A DNA stretch of 64,000 bases from Candidatus Fusobacterium pullicola (lineage in GTDB: Bacteria; Fusobacteriota; Fusobacteriia; Fusobacteriales; Fusobacteriaceae): contig JAHLFN010000068.1 in the NCBI GenBank assembly GCA_018883725.1, positions 41,255 to 105,254 on the forward strand, read 5' to 3'. The position numbers and the translations under genes are program-made. How positions within the stretch are numbered: position 1 is the stretch's first letter; each line of letters opens with the position of its first letter. The notes beneath the pieces are model-generated. The model searched no databases and had not been told where the DNA came from. It saw only the letters and a list, made by a program, of their open reading frames with translations. Below are positions 53,001-61,723 of the stretch, piece after piece.

Positions 53001-53746
53001 ATTCAGCTAAGGTATTTGAAAAAGCTGGAGCGGAATCAAATATACTGGTATTTAGAAACTTAACTCAAGAGTATATAAATGACTCTATTGAAAAGATGGT
53101 AAAAGAGATCAATAATTCACAAATTCTTATGTTTCCAGGTGGATTTAGTGCTGGAGATGAACCAGATGGTTCTGGTAAATTTATAGCAACGGTACTTACA
53201 AATCCAAAGGTAGCAGAAGCAATTCATAAATTTTTAGAGAGAGATGGACTTATCTTAGGAATATGTAATGGATTCCAAGCTTTAATAAAATCAGGATTAT
53301 TACCATATGGAGAAATTGGTAAAATAACTGAAAATTCTCCAACTCTTACATTCAATAAAATAGGAAGACATATCTCTCAAATGGTAAAAACTAAAGTTAC
53401 TTCAAATAAATCACCTTGGCTTGCAGGAATAGAAGTAGGATCAGAGTTTGAAATAGCTGTATCACATGGGGAAGGAAGATTCTTTGCAAGTGATGAAGTA
53501 ATTAAAAAGTTGTTTGAGAATGGACAGGTAGCAACTCAATATGTAAACTTTGAAGGAGAGCCAACAAATGAATTTAGATTTAATCCAAATGGATCAAGCT
53601 TTGCTATAGAAGGAATAATATCACCAGATGGAAGAGTATTTGGTAAAATGGGACATACAGAGAGAATCGGTAATAATGTATATAAAAATATAATTGGGAA
53701 TAAGGAGCAAAAAATATTTGAAAATGGAGTAAAATATTTTAAATAG
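50018..53746 (+). CDS. purL: Phosphoribosylformylglycinamidine synthase, fused PurL-PurQ type
   Basis: A 1,242-residue large-form FGAM synthase. The N-terminal and ATPase core (AIRDPLSGRAYVYQAIRVTG, FKNETHNHPTEIEPFGGAST) is followed by a C-terminal glutamine amidotransferase domain of about 270 residues. There the class I triad is in ILGICNGFQALI (Cys) and VSHGEGRF/FGKMGHTER (His, Glu). The fused form is typical of Gram-negatives; Gram-positives have separate PurL, PurQ and PurS. It converts FGAR and glutamine to FGAM, the fourth step of purine synthesis. The start follows CAGGAGGAG. purE begins 8 bases after the stop. Confidence 0.97.
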   Translation: MNYRIFVEKRPGFDLEAKRLENELKESLQLKGLEKVRLLNCYDIFKIDSLELEKAKKLIFSEVVTDIVTENLESKGAKYFAIEFLPGQFDQRADSAMQCLNLISDKNQETVVTSGRVIILEGNISTEDLERVKKYYINPVEMREKSLEKLEIESGEQAQEVPVYNGFIGYKADELENFRKELGLAMTFADIAFVQEYFKNTERRDPTETEIKVLDTYWSDHCRHTTFETKIKNIIFPKSEFGDTLQKAFENYLEARKFVHQEKIEKKYISLMDMATICGKEMRKTGKLNDLEVSDEINACSVYIDVDVDGKIEKWLLMFKNETHNHPTEIEPFGGASTCLGGAIRDPLSGRAYVYQAIRVTGSGNPLEKLEDTLQGKLPQKKITTGAAAGYSAYGNQIGLTTGHVAEIYHDGYKAKRMEVGAVVGAVPADWVRRESASTGDIVVLLGGKTGRDGCGGATGSSKEHTDDSLRLCGAEVQKGNAPEERKIQRLFRNPEVTKLIKKCNDFGAGGVSVAIGELAPGLDINLDVVPTKYLGLSGTELAISESQERMAVVIEAKDRDKFIDLANRENLEATVVAVVTDTNRLVLNWKGKKIVDISREFLDTNGVTQESEVEVENINYKESPLVNIEYDGKTLEERWYNMLSSLNVASQKGLMEMFDSTIGATTVLMPFGGKYQMTPTDVSVQKIPLINGETDTASAITWGYNPVLSSWSQFHGGAYAVVESLAKLVSVGVDYKKIRLSFQEYFQKLGQNPINWGKPFSALLGTIEMQRAFEIPAIGGKDSMSGTFNDIHVPPTLISFAVAPVKASVVISPEFKKSGNKIYLLKYHMLENYMPNVDELKMNFEYLHENIIKGNILSAMTLKHGGIAEAVSKMTLGNRVGAKIKDLGNELFKLGYGSFIIESSVELTGNNIELIGETISEYKIIVGEVEIDMRTGERVWLDKLFPVFPHKTVEKVEKYIWTPYEKKEIVVCKNKVAKPRVLVPAFPGTNCEYDSAKVFEKAGAESNILVFRNLTQEYINDSIEKMVKEINNSQILMFPGGFSAGDEPDGSGKFIATVLTNPKVAEAIHKFLERDGLILGICNGFQALIKSGLLPYGEIGKITENSPTLTFNKIGRHISQMVKTKVTSNKSPWLAGIEVGSEFEIAVSHGEGRFFASDEVIKKLFENGQVATQYVNFEGEPTNEFRFNPNGSSFAIEGIISPDGRVFGKMGHTERIGNNVYKNIIGNKEQKIFENGVKYFK

Positions 53747-53754
53747 GAGGAATT

Positions 53755-54234
53755 ATGAAAGTAGCTATTATTTTCGGAAGTAAATCAGATACAGAGAAGA
53801 TGAGAGGTGCTGCAAACTGTTTAAAGGAATTTGGGATAGAGTATTCAGCTCATATACTTTCAGCTCATAGAGTACCTGAAAAATTAGAAGAGACACTAGA
53901 GTTATTGGAGATAGAGGGATATGAGGTAATAATAGCAGGAGCTGGGCTTGCGGCTCATCTCCCTGGGGTTATTGCTTCAAAAACTACACTACCAGTTATA
54001 GGAGTACCTATTGAAGCGGCTTTTGATGGAATGGATGCATTATTATCAATAGTACAGATGCCTAAATCAATACCAGTAGCAACTGTAGGGGTAAATAACT
54101 CATATAATGCAGGTATGTTAGCTGTTCAGATGTTAGCACTAAAATCACCAGAATTAAAAGAGAAATTAAGAGAGTATAGAAAAGAGATGAAAGCCAAATT
54201 TATAGCAGATAATGAAGGTGGAGTAGAGCTATAA
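53755..54234 (+). CDS. purE: 5-(carboxyamino)imidazole ribonucleotide mutase / AIR carboxylase
   Basis: A 159-residue PurE. Blocks are IIFGSKSDTEKMRGAAN, SAHILSAHRVPEKLEETL, AGAGLAAHLPGVIASKTTLP and SIVQMPKSIPVATVGVNNSY. It makes CAIR. Class I enzymes act on N5-CAIR from PurK, class II directly on AIR with CO2. No purK lies in this operon, and the C-terminal VNNSYNAGMLAVQ block departs from the common class I wording, so class II is a real option. The start follows AGGAGGAATT. Confidence 0.95.
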   Translation: MKVAIIFGSKSDTEKMRGAANCLKEFGIEYSAHILSAHRVPEKLEETLELLEIEGYEVIIAGAGLAAHLPGVIASKTTLPVIGVPIEAAFDGMDALLSIVQMPKSIPVATVGVNNSYNAGMLAVQMLALKSPELKEKLREYRKEMKAKFIADNEGGVEL

Positions 54235-54303
54235 AATTAAGTTTAATAAAAATAGTAAAAATAAGTTATAAAAAATATTAAAAGTATCTCAGGAGGAGTT
54301 AAG

Positions 54304-55017
54304 ATGTCAGTAGAAAGAAAAGATTTTATTTATGAAGGTAAAGCTAAACAAGTATATTCAACAACAGATGAAAATTTAGTAATAATCCACTATAAAGATG
54401 ATGCTACTGCAGGAAATGGAGCTAAAAAAGGTACAATAGAAAATAAAGGAATCTTAAATAATAAGATAACTGCGATGCTATTTAAAATGTTAGAGAAGAA
54501 TGGAATAAAGACTCACTTAGTTGATGTTTTAAATGATAGAGATCAACTTTGTCAAAAAGTAAAAATATTCCCATTAGAAGTAATAGTAAGAAATGTAATA
54601 GCTGGATCTATGGCAGCAAGAGTAGGGATTCCAGAAGGAACTAAACCATCAAATACAATATTTGAAATATGTTATAAAAATGATGCCTATGGAGATCCAT
54701 TAATTAATGATCACCACGCAGTGGCCTTAGGACTTTGTACTTATGAGGAATTAGCTGAAATTTATAGAATAACTGGACAAATTGATAACCTATTAAAAGA
54801 TGCTTTTGATAAAATTGGAATAACTCTAGTAGATTTCAAAATAGAGTTTGGAAAAAATTCAAAAGGAGAGATATTGTTAGCTGATGAAATAACTCCTGAT
54901 ACATGTAGATTATGGGATAAGGAAACTGGTAAAAAGCTAGATAAAGATAGATTTAGAAGAGATCTTGGAGGAATAGAAGAGGCTTATATAGAAGTATTAA
55001 AGAGATTGGGGGCTTAA
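54304..55017 (+). CDS. purC: SAICAR synthase
   Basis: A 237-residue PurC, ligating aspartate to CAIR with ATP. Blocks are [54 protein letters not shown] and [19 protein letters not shown]. The start ATG follows CAGGAGGAGTTAAG. Its stop overlaps purF's start by one base (TA-ATG). Confidence 0.96.
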   Translation: MSVERKDFIYEGKAKQVYSTTDENLVIIHYKDDATAGNGAKKGTIENKGILNNKITAMLFKMLEKNGIKTHLVDVLNDRDQLCQKVKIFPLEVIVRNVIAGSMAARVGIPEGTKPSNTIFEICYKNDAYGDPLINDHHAVALGLCTYEELAEIYRITGQIDNLLKDAFDKIGITLVDFKIEFGKNSKGEILLADEITPDTCRLWDKETGKKLDKDRFRRDLGGIEEAYIEVLKRLGA

Positions 55018-56417
55018 TGATGAACTGCACAGAAATTCTAATGGCTAGAGATAAAATGGAAGAGGAGTGTGGAGTATTTGGAATATATTCAAAGGATAGA
55101 AGTGAAGTAGCACAGATAACTTACTATGGATTATATGCTCTTCAACATAGAGGTCAAGAGAGTGCAGGAATATCTGTTTCCAACTTTGGTGAGATAGTTA
55201 CATATAAGGGAATGGGACTTACTGCTGATGTTTTTACTTCAAAAACATTGGAAAATCTTGTGGGAAATGCTGCTATAGGACATGTTAGATACTCTACAAC
55301 TGGAGCAAGTAAATTAGAGAATGCTCAACCTCTTGAGAGTAGATACAAATTGGGGCAAATAGCAGTAGCTCATAATGGAAATTTAACAAATGCCAAGATA
55401 ATAAGAGAGTTATTAGAAGATGGAGGATCAACATTTAATACTACTATAGACTCAGAAGTTATTATAAAAATGATAGCTAGAAAGGCAAATGGAAATGTAG
55501 AAGATGCTATAAGAAGTACAGTAGGAGCTATTAAAGGAGCTTATGCTCTAGTGATATTAGCAGGAAATAAATTAGTTGGAGTTAGAGATCCATATGGAAT
55601 AAGACCTCTTTGCTTGGGAATAAATGAAAATGGAGACTACATATTAGCTTCAGAATCATGTGCTATAGATGCTGTAGGTGGAACTTTAATTAGAGATATA
55701 CTTCCTGGAGAAATGGTAATAATAGATGAAAATGGAGTAAAATCTATAAAATACTCTGAGAACAATAAAAAAGCCCCATGCTCTTTTGAACATATATACT
55801 TTGCTAGACCTGATAGTATAATAGATGGATTAAATGTGTATGAATCTAGAGTAGAGGCTGGAAGATTATTAGCTAAACAAATGAAGGTGGAGGCAGATGT
55901 TGTAATAGGAGTTCCAGACTCTGGGGTTCCAGCAGCTATTGGATTTGCTGAAGCAAGTGGAATACCCTATGCAATAGGACTTGTAAAAAATAAGTATATA
56001 GGAAGGACATTTATAAAGCCTACCCAAGCTCTTAGAGAGCAAGCTGTAATGGTAAAATTAAATCCATTAAAGGTAAACTTAGAGGGAAAAAGAGTAGTAA
56101 TTATTGATGACTCTCTAGTAAGAGGAACAACGAGTAAGATTTTAATAGAGATAATTAGAAAGGCAGGAGCTAAGGAAGTACATTTCCGTTCAGCTTCTCC
56201 AGCTGTTAAACACTCTTGTTATTTTGGAATAGATACAGCTCATAGAGAGGAATTAATAGCTTCTAGATTATCAGTAGAAGAGATAAGAAAAGAGATAAAT
56301 GCAGATACACTTGATTATTTAACAATGGAAAATATGTTAAAATCCTTAAAGGGTTGCAATTATTGTGTAGGATGTTTTAATGGTGAGTATCCAGTAGATA
56401 CACCAACAGAAGAGTAA
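55017..56417 (+). CDS. purF: Amidophosphoribosyltransferase
   Basis: A 466-residue PurF, the committed step from PRPP and glutamine to phosphoribosylamine. A short propeptide precedes the nucleophile Cys18 in EECGVFGIYSKD; YALQHRGQESAG and the PRPP loop VVIIDDSLVRGTTSK are present. Cys residues in the C-terminal KGCNYCVGCFNGEYP block, together with others, match the [4Fe-4S]-containing Bacillus type. Start ATG 55017 or 55020 (GGGGG upstream) is likely; ATG at 55056 would leave a 3-residue propeptide. Confidence 0.95.
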   Translation: MMNCTEILMARDKMEEECGVFGIYSKDRSEVAQITYYGLYALQHRGQESAGISVSNFGEIVTYKGMGLTADVFTSKTLENLVGNAAIGHVRYSTTGASKLENAQPLESRYKLGQIAVAHNGNLTNAKIIRELLEDGGSTFNTTIDSEVIIKMIARKANGNVEDAIRSTVGAIKGAYALVILAGNKLVGVRDPYGIRPLCLGINENGDYILASESCAIDAVGGTLIRDILPGEMVIIDENGVKSIKYSENNKKAPCSFEHIYFARPDSIIDGLNVYESRVEAGRLLAKQMKVEADVVIGVPDSGVPAAIGFAEASGIPYAIGLVKNKYIGRTFIKPTQALREQAVMVKLNPLKVNLEGKRVVIIDDSLVRGTTSKILIEIIRKAGAKEVHFRSASPAVKHSCYFGIDTAHREELIASRLSVEEIRKEINADTLDYLTMENMLKSLKGCNYCVGCFNGEYPVDTPTEE

Positions 56418-56456
56418 AAAAGTTATTAAAAAATAATTTCAATTTTGGAGGAAAAA

Positions 56457-57458
56457 ATGGCAATTTCATATAAAGAAGCAGGAGTAGATAAAGAGGAAGG
56501 ATACAGAGCAGTAGAGCTTATGAAAAAAGCAGTTGCTAAGACAATGAATAATAATGTACTAAATGGATTAGGAAGCTTTGGAGCTATGTATGAGTTAGGA
56601 AAGTATGAAAATCCTGTATTGGTTTCTGGAACTGATGGAGTAGGAACAAAGTTAGAAGTAGCTCTTACTACTAAAAAATATGGTACTGTTGGGATAGATG
56701 CAGTAGCTATGTGTGTAAATGATGTATTGTGCCATGGGGCAAAACCAATATTCTTTTTAGATTACTTAGCTTGTGGAAAGTTAGATGCAGAAGTAGCTGC
56801 TGAATTAGTTTCTGGAGTAGCCGAGGGGTGTTATCAAGCTGGAGCAGCACTTATAGGTGGAGAAACAGCTGAAATGCCTGGTTTTTATAAAGTTGGAGAT
56901 TATGATATAGCTGGTTTCTGTGTTGGGGTTGTTGAAAAATCCAAAATTGTAAATGGGAGTACAACATCAGAGGGAGATGTTTTAATAGCTATTCCATCTT
57001 CTGGGATACATAGTAATGGATTTTCGTTAGTGAGAAAAGTAATAACTGATTATTCTAAAGAATATAATGGAAAACCAATAAGTGAGACACTTCTTACTCC
57101 TACAAAAATATATGTAAAACCAGTTCTTGCAGTATTAGAGAAATACAATGTAAAAGGTATGGCACATATAACTGGAGGGGGATTACCAGAAAATCTACCA
57201 AGAACAATAAGTGAAGGACATCAACCAGTAGTATTAAAAGAGAAATTAAGAGTATTAGATATTTTCAAATATATCCAAAAAGAGGGAGATATCTCTGAAG
57301 AGGAGATGTATGGAACCTTTAATATGGGAGTAGGATTTGTATTAGTAGTAGATCCTAAAGATAAAGATGGAGTGATAGAAGAGCTTGCAAAACATGGAGA
57401 AGAAGCTTTTGAAATAGGATATGTTCAAAAGGGAGATAAGGGACTATGTTTAAGATAG
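56457..57458 (+). CDS. purM: Phosphoribosylaminoimidazole synthetase (AIR synthase)
   Basis: A 333-residue PurM, closing FGAM to AIR with ATP. Blocks are GTDGVGTKLEVAL, MCVNDVLCHGAKPIFFLDYL, AALIGGETAEMPGFY and MAHITGGGLPENLPR. ATG 56457 follows GGAGGA; the in-frame start at 56445 is less likely. It overlaps purN by 13 bases. Confidence 0.96.
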   Translation: MAISYKEAGVDKEEGYRAVELMKKAVAKTMNNNVLNGLGSFGAMYELGKYENPVLVSGTDGVGTKLEVALTTKKYGTVGIDAVAMCVNDVLCHGAKPIFFLDYLACGKLDAEVAAELVSGVAEGCYQAGAALIGGETAEMPGFYKVGDYDIAGFCVGVVEKSKIVNGSTTSEGDVLIAIPSSGIHSNGFSLVRKVITDYSKEYNGKPISETLLTPTKIYVKPVLAVLEKYNVKGMAHITGGGLPENLPRTISEGHQPVVLKEKLRVLDIFKYIQKEGDISEEEMYGTFNMGVGFVLVVDPKDKDGVIEELAKHGEEAFEIGYVQKGDKGLCLR

Positions 57459-58024
57459 GAGTTTTAGTATCTGGTGGAGGAAGCAATCTACAATCAATAA
57501 TTAATAAATCTCAAAGTGGAGAGTTACAATGTAAAGTTGAAGTTGTAATTGGAGATAGAGAGTGTTATGGAGTAGAGAGAGCTAAAAAAGCTGGAATAGA
57601 TGGATATATCTTAGATAGAAAGGTTCTAAAAAAAGAGCTGTGTAGAGCAATAGATAAAATAGTAACAGAAAAAAGTATTGATTTGATAGTTTTAGCTGGC
57701 TTTTTATCTATTATTGATGAAGAGTTTGTCAATAAATGGAAGGGAAAAATAATCAATATTCATCCTTCACTTCTTCCAAAATTTGGTGGACCTGGAATGT
57801 ATGGAATAAAGGTACATGAGGCAGTGTTAAATGCTGGTGAAAAAGAGAGTGGTTGTACAGTTCATTATGTAGATATTGGAGTAGATAGTGGAGAGATAAT
57901 TGCTCAAAAAAAGGTAGCAGTTTTAGAAGGAGATACTCCAGAGGTATTACAAAAAAGAGTTTTAGTAGAGGAACATAAACTATTACCAGAATCTATTGCA
58001 AAGATCATTTTAGAGAGAAAATAA
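57446..58024 (+). CDS. purN: Phosphoribosylglycinamide formyltransferase
   Basis: A 192-residue folate-dependent GAR transformylase using 10-formyl-THF, which fhs upstream supplies. Blocks are VLVSGGGSNLQSIINKSQSG, LVLAGFLSIIDEEFV, INIHPSLLPKFGGPGMYG (with the catalytic His) and GCTVHYVDIGVDSGEII (with the Asp). Its start lies inside purM (13 bases). purH follows after 15 bases. Confidence 0.96.
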   Translation: MFKIGVLVSGGGSNLQSIINKSQSGELQCKVEVVIGDRECYGVERAKKAGIDGYILDRKVLKKELCRAIDKIVTEKSIDLIVLAGFLSIIDEEFVNKWKGKIINIHPSLLPKFGGPGMYGIKVHEAVLNAGEKESGCTVHYVDIGVDSGEIIAQKKVAVLEGDTPEVLQKRVLVEEHKLLPESIAKIILERK

Positions 58025-58039
58025 AGGAGTCTATATACA

Positions 58040-59542
58040 ATGAAAAGAGCATTAATATCAGTTTTCGATAAAAATGGAATATTAGAATTTGCACAATTCT
58101 TAGTAAAAAAAGGTATTGAAATAATATCAACAGGAGGAACTTATAGATATTTAAAAGAAAATAATGTTCCTGTAATAGAGGTAGCTGAGCTTACAAAAGC
58201 TCCAGAGATGTTAGATGGAAGAGTAAAAACTTTACATCCAGTAATACATGGGGGAATTTTAGCTATAAGAGATAATGAAGAACATATGGCTACTATAAAA
58301 GAGAGAGGAATAGAAACTATTGATATGGTAGTTGTAAATCTATATCCATTTTTTAAGAAGGTAAATGAGGATTTAACTTTTGAAGAAAAAGTTGAATTTA
58401 TAGATATTGGTGGACCTACAATGTTAAGATCAGCAGCTAAATCTTTTAAAGATGTAGTAGTAATAAGTGACACGGTTGATTATGAAACGGTTATGAAAGA
58501 GATGGAAGCTGGAGAGGTAAGTTTTGAAACTAGAAAAAGACTTGCTGGAAAAGTTTTTAACTTAACATCAGCTTATGATGCAGCTATATCTAATTTTTTA
58601 CTAGGAGATGAGATGCCACACTATTTAAATGCTTCTTACGAAAAAGTAATGGATTTAAGATATGGAGAGAATCCACATCAAAAAGCAGCTTATTATGTTT
58701 CTACTACTGATAATGGGGCTATGAAAGATTTTGAACAATTAAATGGAAAAGAGCTATCATTTAATAATATAAGAGATATGGATGTAGCTTGGAAAGTTGT
58801 TTGTGAATTTGAAGAACCAGCTTGTTGTGGAGTAAAACACTCTACTCCATGTGGAGCAGCAATTGGGAAAAATATTCACGAAGCTTATGTAAAAGCTTAT
58901 GAGTGTGATCCTATATCTATTTTTGGTGGAATAGTAGCTCTTAATAAAGAGGTTGATAGAGCAACAGCTGAAGAGCTGGTAAAAATATTCTTAGAAATAG
59001 TTATAGCTCCAAGTTTTACTGAAGAAGCTTTAGAAGTATTAAGAACTAAGAAAAATTTAAGAGTAATCAAATGTAATCATAAACCAATGGATAGAGTAAA
59101 TCTTGTAAAAGTAGATGGTGGAATTTTAGTTCAAGATGAAGATTTAAGTTTTTCGACTAATTATGAAACTGTTACAGAGAAATCACCAACTGAAGCTGAA
59201 GTGAGTGACTTAGATTTTGGAATGAGAATAGTAAAACATGTTAAATCAAATGCTATTGTAGTGGCTAAGGATAAAATGGCTATCGGAATAGGAAATGGAG
59301 AAACAAATAGAATTTGGCCTACTGAACAGGCAATAGAGAGAGCTGGAGATAGAATAGAGGGAGCGATACTTGCTTCTGATGCTTTCTTCCCATTTAGAGA
59401 TGTAGTGGATACTTGTGCAAAACATGGAATTAAAGCTATAATTCAACCGGGAGGTTCTATTAGAGATAAAGAATCTATAGAGGCTTGTAATGAGCATGGA
59501 ATAGCTATGATATTCAGTGGAATGAGACATTTCAAACACTAA
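58040..59542 (+). CDS. purH: Bifunctional AICAR formyltransferase / IMP cyclohydrolase
   Basis: A 500-residue PurH finishing IMP. The N-terminal cyclohydrolase shows [45 protein letters not shown] and LYPFFKKV. The C-terminal transformylase shows [27 protein letters not shown] and [11 protein letters not shown]. It uses 10-formyl-THF. The start follows AAGGAG. It is followed by a 95-base gap before purD, without a terminator. Confidence 0.96.
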   Translation: MKRALISVFDKNGILEFAQFLVKKGIEIISTGGTYRYLKENNVPVIEVAELTKAPEMLDGRVKTLHPVIHGGILAIRDNEEHMATIKERGIETIDMVVVNLYPFFKKVNEDLTFEEKVEFIDIGGPTMLRSAAKSFKDVVVISDTVDYETVMKEMEAGEVSFETRKRLAGKVFNLTSAYDAAISNFLLGDEMPHYLNASYEKVMDLRYGENPHQKAAYYVSTTDNGAMKDFEQLNGKELSFNNIRDMDVAWKVVCEFEEPACCGVKHSTPCGAAIGKNIHEAYVKAYECDPISIFGGIVALNKEVDRATAEELVKIFLEIVIAPSFTEEALEVLRTKKNLRVIKCNHKPMDRVNLVKVDGGILVQDEDLSFSTNYETVTEKSPTEAEVSDLDFGMRIVKHVKSNAIVVAKDKMAIGIGNGETNRIWPTEQAIERAGDRIEGAILASDAFFPFRDVVDTCAKHGIKAIIQPGGSIRDKESIEACNEHGIAMIFSGMRHFKH

Positions 59543-59637
59543 TTTGCAAAATTATTAAAAAATTAAAAAGAAATTAAAATTCTTTGAGTTTTCTTAGTCA
59601 AATTTTGTAGTTGATCAATCTATAAGGAGAAGAGAGA

Positions 59638-60891
59638 ATGAAAATATTAGTAGTTGGAAGCGGTGGAAGAGAACATACTATCTGTTGGAAAGTAAGTCAA
59701 AATGAGAAGGTAGAAAAAGTTTATTGTGCTCCTGGAAATGGAGGAACAGAACTACTTGAAAAGGGAGAGAATGTAAATCTAAATGGTGTAGATGAAATTC
59801 TTAATTTTGTTAAAGAAAAAAATATAGATTTAACTATTGTTGGAAGTGAAGAGCTTTTAGTAGATGGTATAGTTGATAAATTCCAAGCTGAAGGATTAAG
59901 AATTTTTGGACCAGATAAAAAAGCTGCATTACTTGAAGGCTCAAAAGCTTTTGCTAAAGATTTTATGAAAAAATATGGAGTAAAAACAGCAGCTTATGAA
60001 GTGTTCAATGAAGCTGATAAAGCTAAAGAGTACATAAAAACATGTGATTTTCCATTGGTAGTAAAAGCTAGTGGACTTGCTGCTGGAAAGGGAGTTCTTA
60101 TTTGTCAAAATCTTGAAGAGGCATTAAAAGCTGTAGATGAGATAATGATTGATAAAGTTTTTAATAGTGCTGGAGAGCAAATAGTAGTTGAAGAGTTCTT
60201 AGATGGAGTGGAAGCTTCTATCTTATCAGTAACAGATTCTAATACTATACTTCCTTTTATTTCAGCTAAGGACCATAAGAAGATAGGGGAAAAGGAAACA
60301 GGACTTAACACTGGTGGAATGGGAACAATTGCTCCAAATCCTTATGTAACCAAAGAGGTTTATGATAAATTTATAACTGAGATAATGAATCCTACTCTTG
60401 AAGGAATAAAAGCTGAAGGAATGGATTTTGCTGGATTTATCTTCTTTGGACTTATGATAACTTCAAAGGGAGTTTATCTACTTGAATACAATATGAGATT
60501 GGGAGATCCAGAAACACAAGTTGTCTTACCACTGTTAGAATCAGATTTCATAACTTTATTAGAGAATGGAATAAATAAGAAACTTTCTACTACTGAGGTA
60601 AAGTGGAGTACTAAATCGGCCTGTTGTGTAGTGCTTGCATCTGGGGGATACCCTGAAAAATACAATAAAGGTTATGAGATAACTGGAATGGATAAGGTAG
60701 AGAATATGGTGTTTGTAGCGGGAGCTAAAATTGAAAATGGAAAACTTCTTACAAATGGAGGCAGGGTAATCAATGTGGTAGCACTAGGAGATACTCTCGA
60801 AGAAGCTAGAGCTAAAGCTTATTATGATGCTGAACAAGTAAATTTTGAAAAGAAATATTTCAGAAAAGATATCGGAGTATTATATAGATAA
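59638..60891 (+). CDS. purD: Phosphoribosylamine-glycine ligase
   Basis: A 417-residue GAR synthetase, an ATP-grasp enzyme. Blocks are VVGSGGREHTICWKVSQN, KASGLAAGKGVLICQN, ISAKDHKKIGEKETGLNTGGMGT and LEYNMRLGDPETQVVLPLL. The start ATG follows AAGGAGAAGAGAG. It is the last gene of the pur operon and a terminator follows. purA, purB and purK are not in the window, so IMP and AMP steps continue elsewhere. Confidence 0.96.
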   Translation: MKILVVGSGGREHTICWKVSQNEKVEKVYCAPGNGGTELLEKGENVNLNGVDEILNFVKEKNIDLTIVGSEELLVDGIVDKFQAEGLRIFGPDKKAALLEGSKAFAKDFMKKYGVKTAAYEVFNEADKAKEYIKTCDFPLVVKASGLAAGKGVLICQNLEEALKAVDEIMIDKVFNSAGEQIVVEEFLDGVEASILSVTDSNTILPFISAKDHKKIGEKETGLNTGGMGTIAPNPYVTKEVYDKFITEIMNPTLEGIKAEGMDFAGFIFFGLMITSKGVYLLEYNMRLGDPETQVVLPLLESDFITLLENGINKKLSTTEVKWSTKSACCVVLASGGYPEKYNKGYEITGMDKVENMVFVAGAKIENGKLLTNGGRVINVVALGDTLEEARAKAYYDAEQVNFEKKYFRKDIGVLYR

Positions 60892-60905
60892 AAAATATTT
60901 TAATT

Positions 60906-60946
60906 AAAAGGAGTTGTGTAGAAATAATCTACTTAACTCCTTTTTG
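60906..60946 (+). terminator. Terminator of the pur operon
   Basis: AAAAGGAGTT (60906-60915) pairs with AACTCCTTTT (60935-60944), with an inner GTAGA/TCTAC pairing, followed by a T run. Confidence 0.9.
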
Positions 60947-61000
60947 TATTAAAAAAGTCTAGTTATTAGTCAGTTTTGTTTTATTAAATTAAAAAAATGT

Positions 61001-61008
61001 GATATAAT
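61001..61008 (+). promoter_or_regulatory. Extended -10 promoter of the ECF-TudS transcript
   Basis: TG-A-TATAAT, with TATAAT at 61003-61008 and TG at 61000-61001. No strong -35 is seen at 17 bp. A small hairpin ACTAAA/TTTAGT (61019-61035) lies at the start of the transcript. Confidence 0.6.
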
Positions 61009-61071
61009 ATTTGACGAGACTAAAGTGTTTTTAGTTTTTAAAAGATAAAAAGTATTTAGGAGGGATTTATA

Positions 61072-61140
61072 ATGAGAATGTTTCGGCAGCGTAATGAGAA
61101 GTTTTTGAGAGGAGGAAATAAATTAAAAAAAGAGAAATGA
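61072..61140 (+). CDS. 22-residue leader ORF with rare codons before the ECF operon
   Basis: ATG 61072 with TTAGGAGGG upstream, TGA at 61138-61140; peptide MRMFRQRNEKFLRGG followed by a Lys-rich end. It includes a run CGG-CAG-CGT, while the surrounding genes write Arg almost always as AGA. Inside the ORF is a second strong ribosome-site-like GAGAGGAGG (61107-61115) with no start codon behind it. The ORF could be a leader peptide or part of a structured RNA; I do not recognise a known riboswitch. The S component starts 22 bases after the stop. Confidence 0.5.
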   Translation: MRMFRQRNEKFLRGGNKLKKEK

Positions 61141-61162
61141 AGTAAAAAGGATGGTAGAAAAT

Positions 61163-61723
61163 ATGAATAAAAAAACATTATCTATAACAATATCAGCAAT
61201 GGGAATAGGATTAAATATAGTATTAGCAGTTTTAGCTAAAACTTTTGCAATTCCATTTTTATTTTTTGATACTATTGGAACAATTTTAGCTGGAGTACTT
61301 TTAGGACCATTTTTTGGTGGGATTACAGGGCTTATAACAAATGTATTAACATCTATTGTGAATAATCCTGTTGAATTACCTTATGCTATAGTGAATATGG
61401 TAATAGGAATATTTGTAGGTTGTATAGCTAGAAAATATGTTTTTAATGTAAAAACTGCGATCATAACAGGACTTATTTTATCAGTATTAGCTCCACTTAT
61501 AGGAACTCCTATTACTGTATATTTATTTGGTGGATTAGCAGGTGGAACTTTAGATATATTTGTAGGTTGGTTAGCTAAAAGTGGGCAAAAAATATTTACA
61601 GCAGCTTTTATTCCAAGGGTATTGTCAAATGTTATAGATAAAAGTGTTTCGTGTGTTATAGTTGCCTTAATAATTCAAAAATTGCCTCAAAATATAAAAA
61701 GAGAGTTGAATATAAATGAATAG
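61163..61723 (+). CDS. ECF transporter substrate-binding (S) component, CD3073-like
   Basis: A 186-residue membrane protein with five to six helices in the ECF S-component pattern. The N terminus (ITISAMGIGLNIVLAVLAKT), VLLGPFFGGITGLITNVLTS and PYAIVNMVIGIFVGCIARK are typical. By its neighbour it resembles the family named from C. difficile CD3073, whose substrate is unknown. It would bind a small vitamin-like molecule and work with the EcfA/A'/T subunits encoded downstream. ATG 61163 is chosen over 61151; neither has an ideal ribosome site (AAGGA is about 11 bases before 61163). The TudS-like gene overlaps it by 8 bases. Confidence 0.85.
   Translation: MNKKTLSITISAMGIGLNIVLAVLAKTFAIPFLFFDTIGTILAGVLLGPFFGGITGLITNVLTSIVNNPVELPYAIVNMVIGIFVGCIARKYVFNVKTAIITGLILSVLAPLIGTPITVYLFGGLAGGTLDIFVGWLAKSGQKIFTAAFIPRVLSNVIDKSVSCVIVALIIQKLPQNIKRELNINE

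Noticed and set aside
61018..61040. Terminator just after the ECF promoter (ACTAAA/TTTAGT plus T run)
   Set aside because: It would end transcription only a few bases after its start; a 6-bp AT-rich stem is too weak to call.
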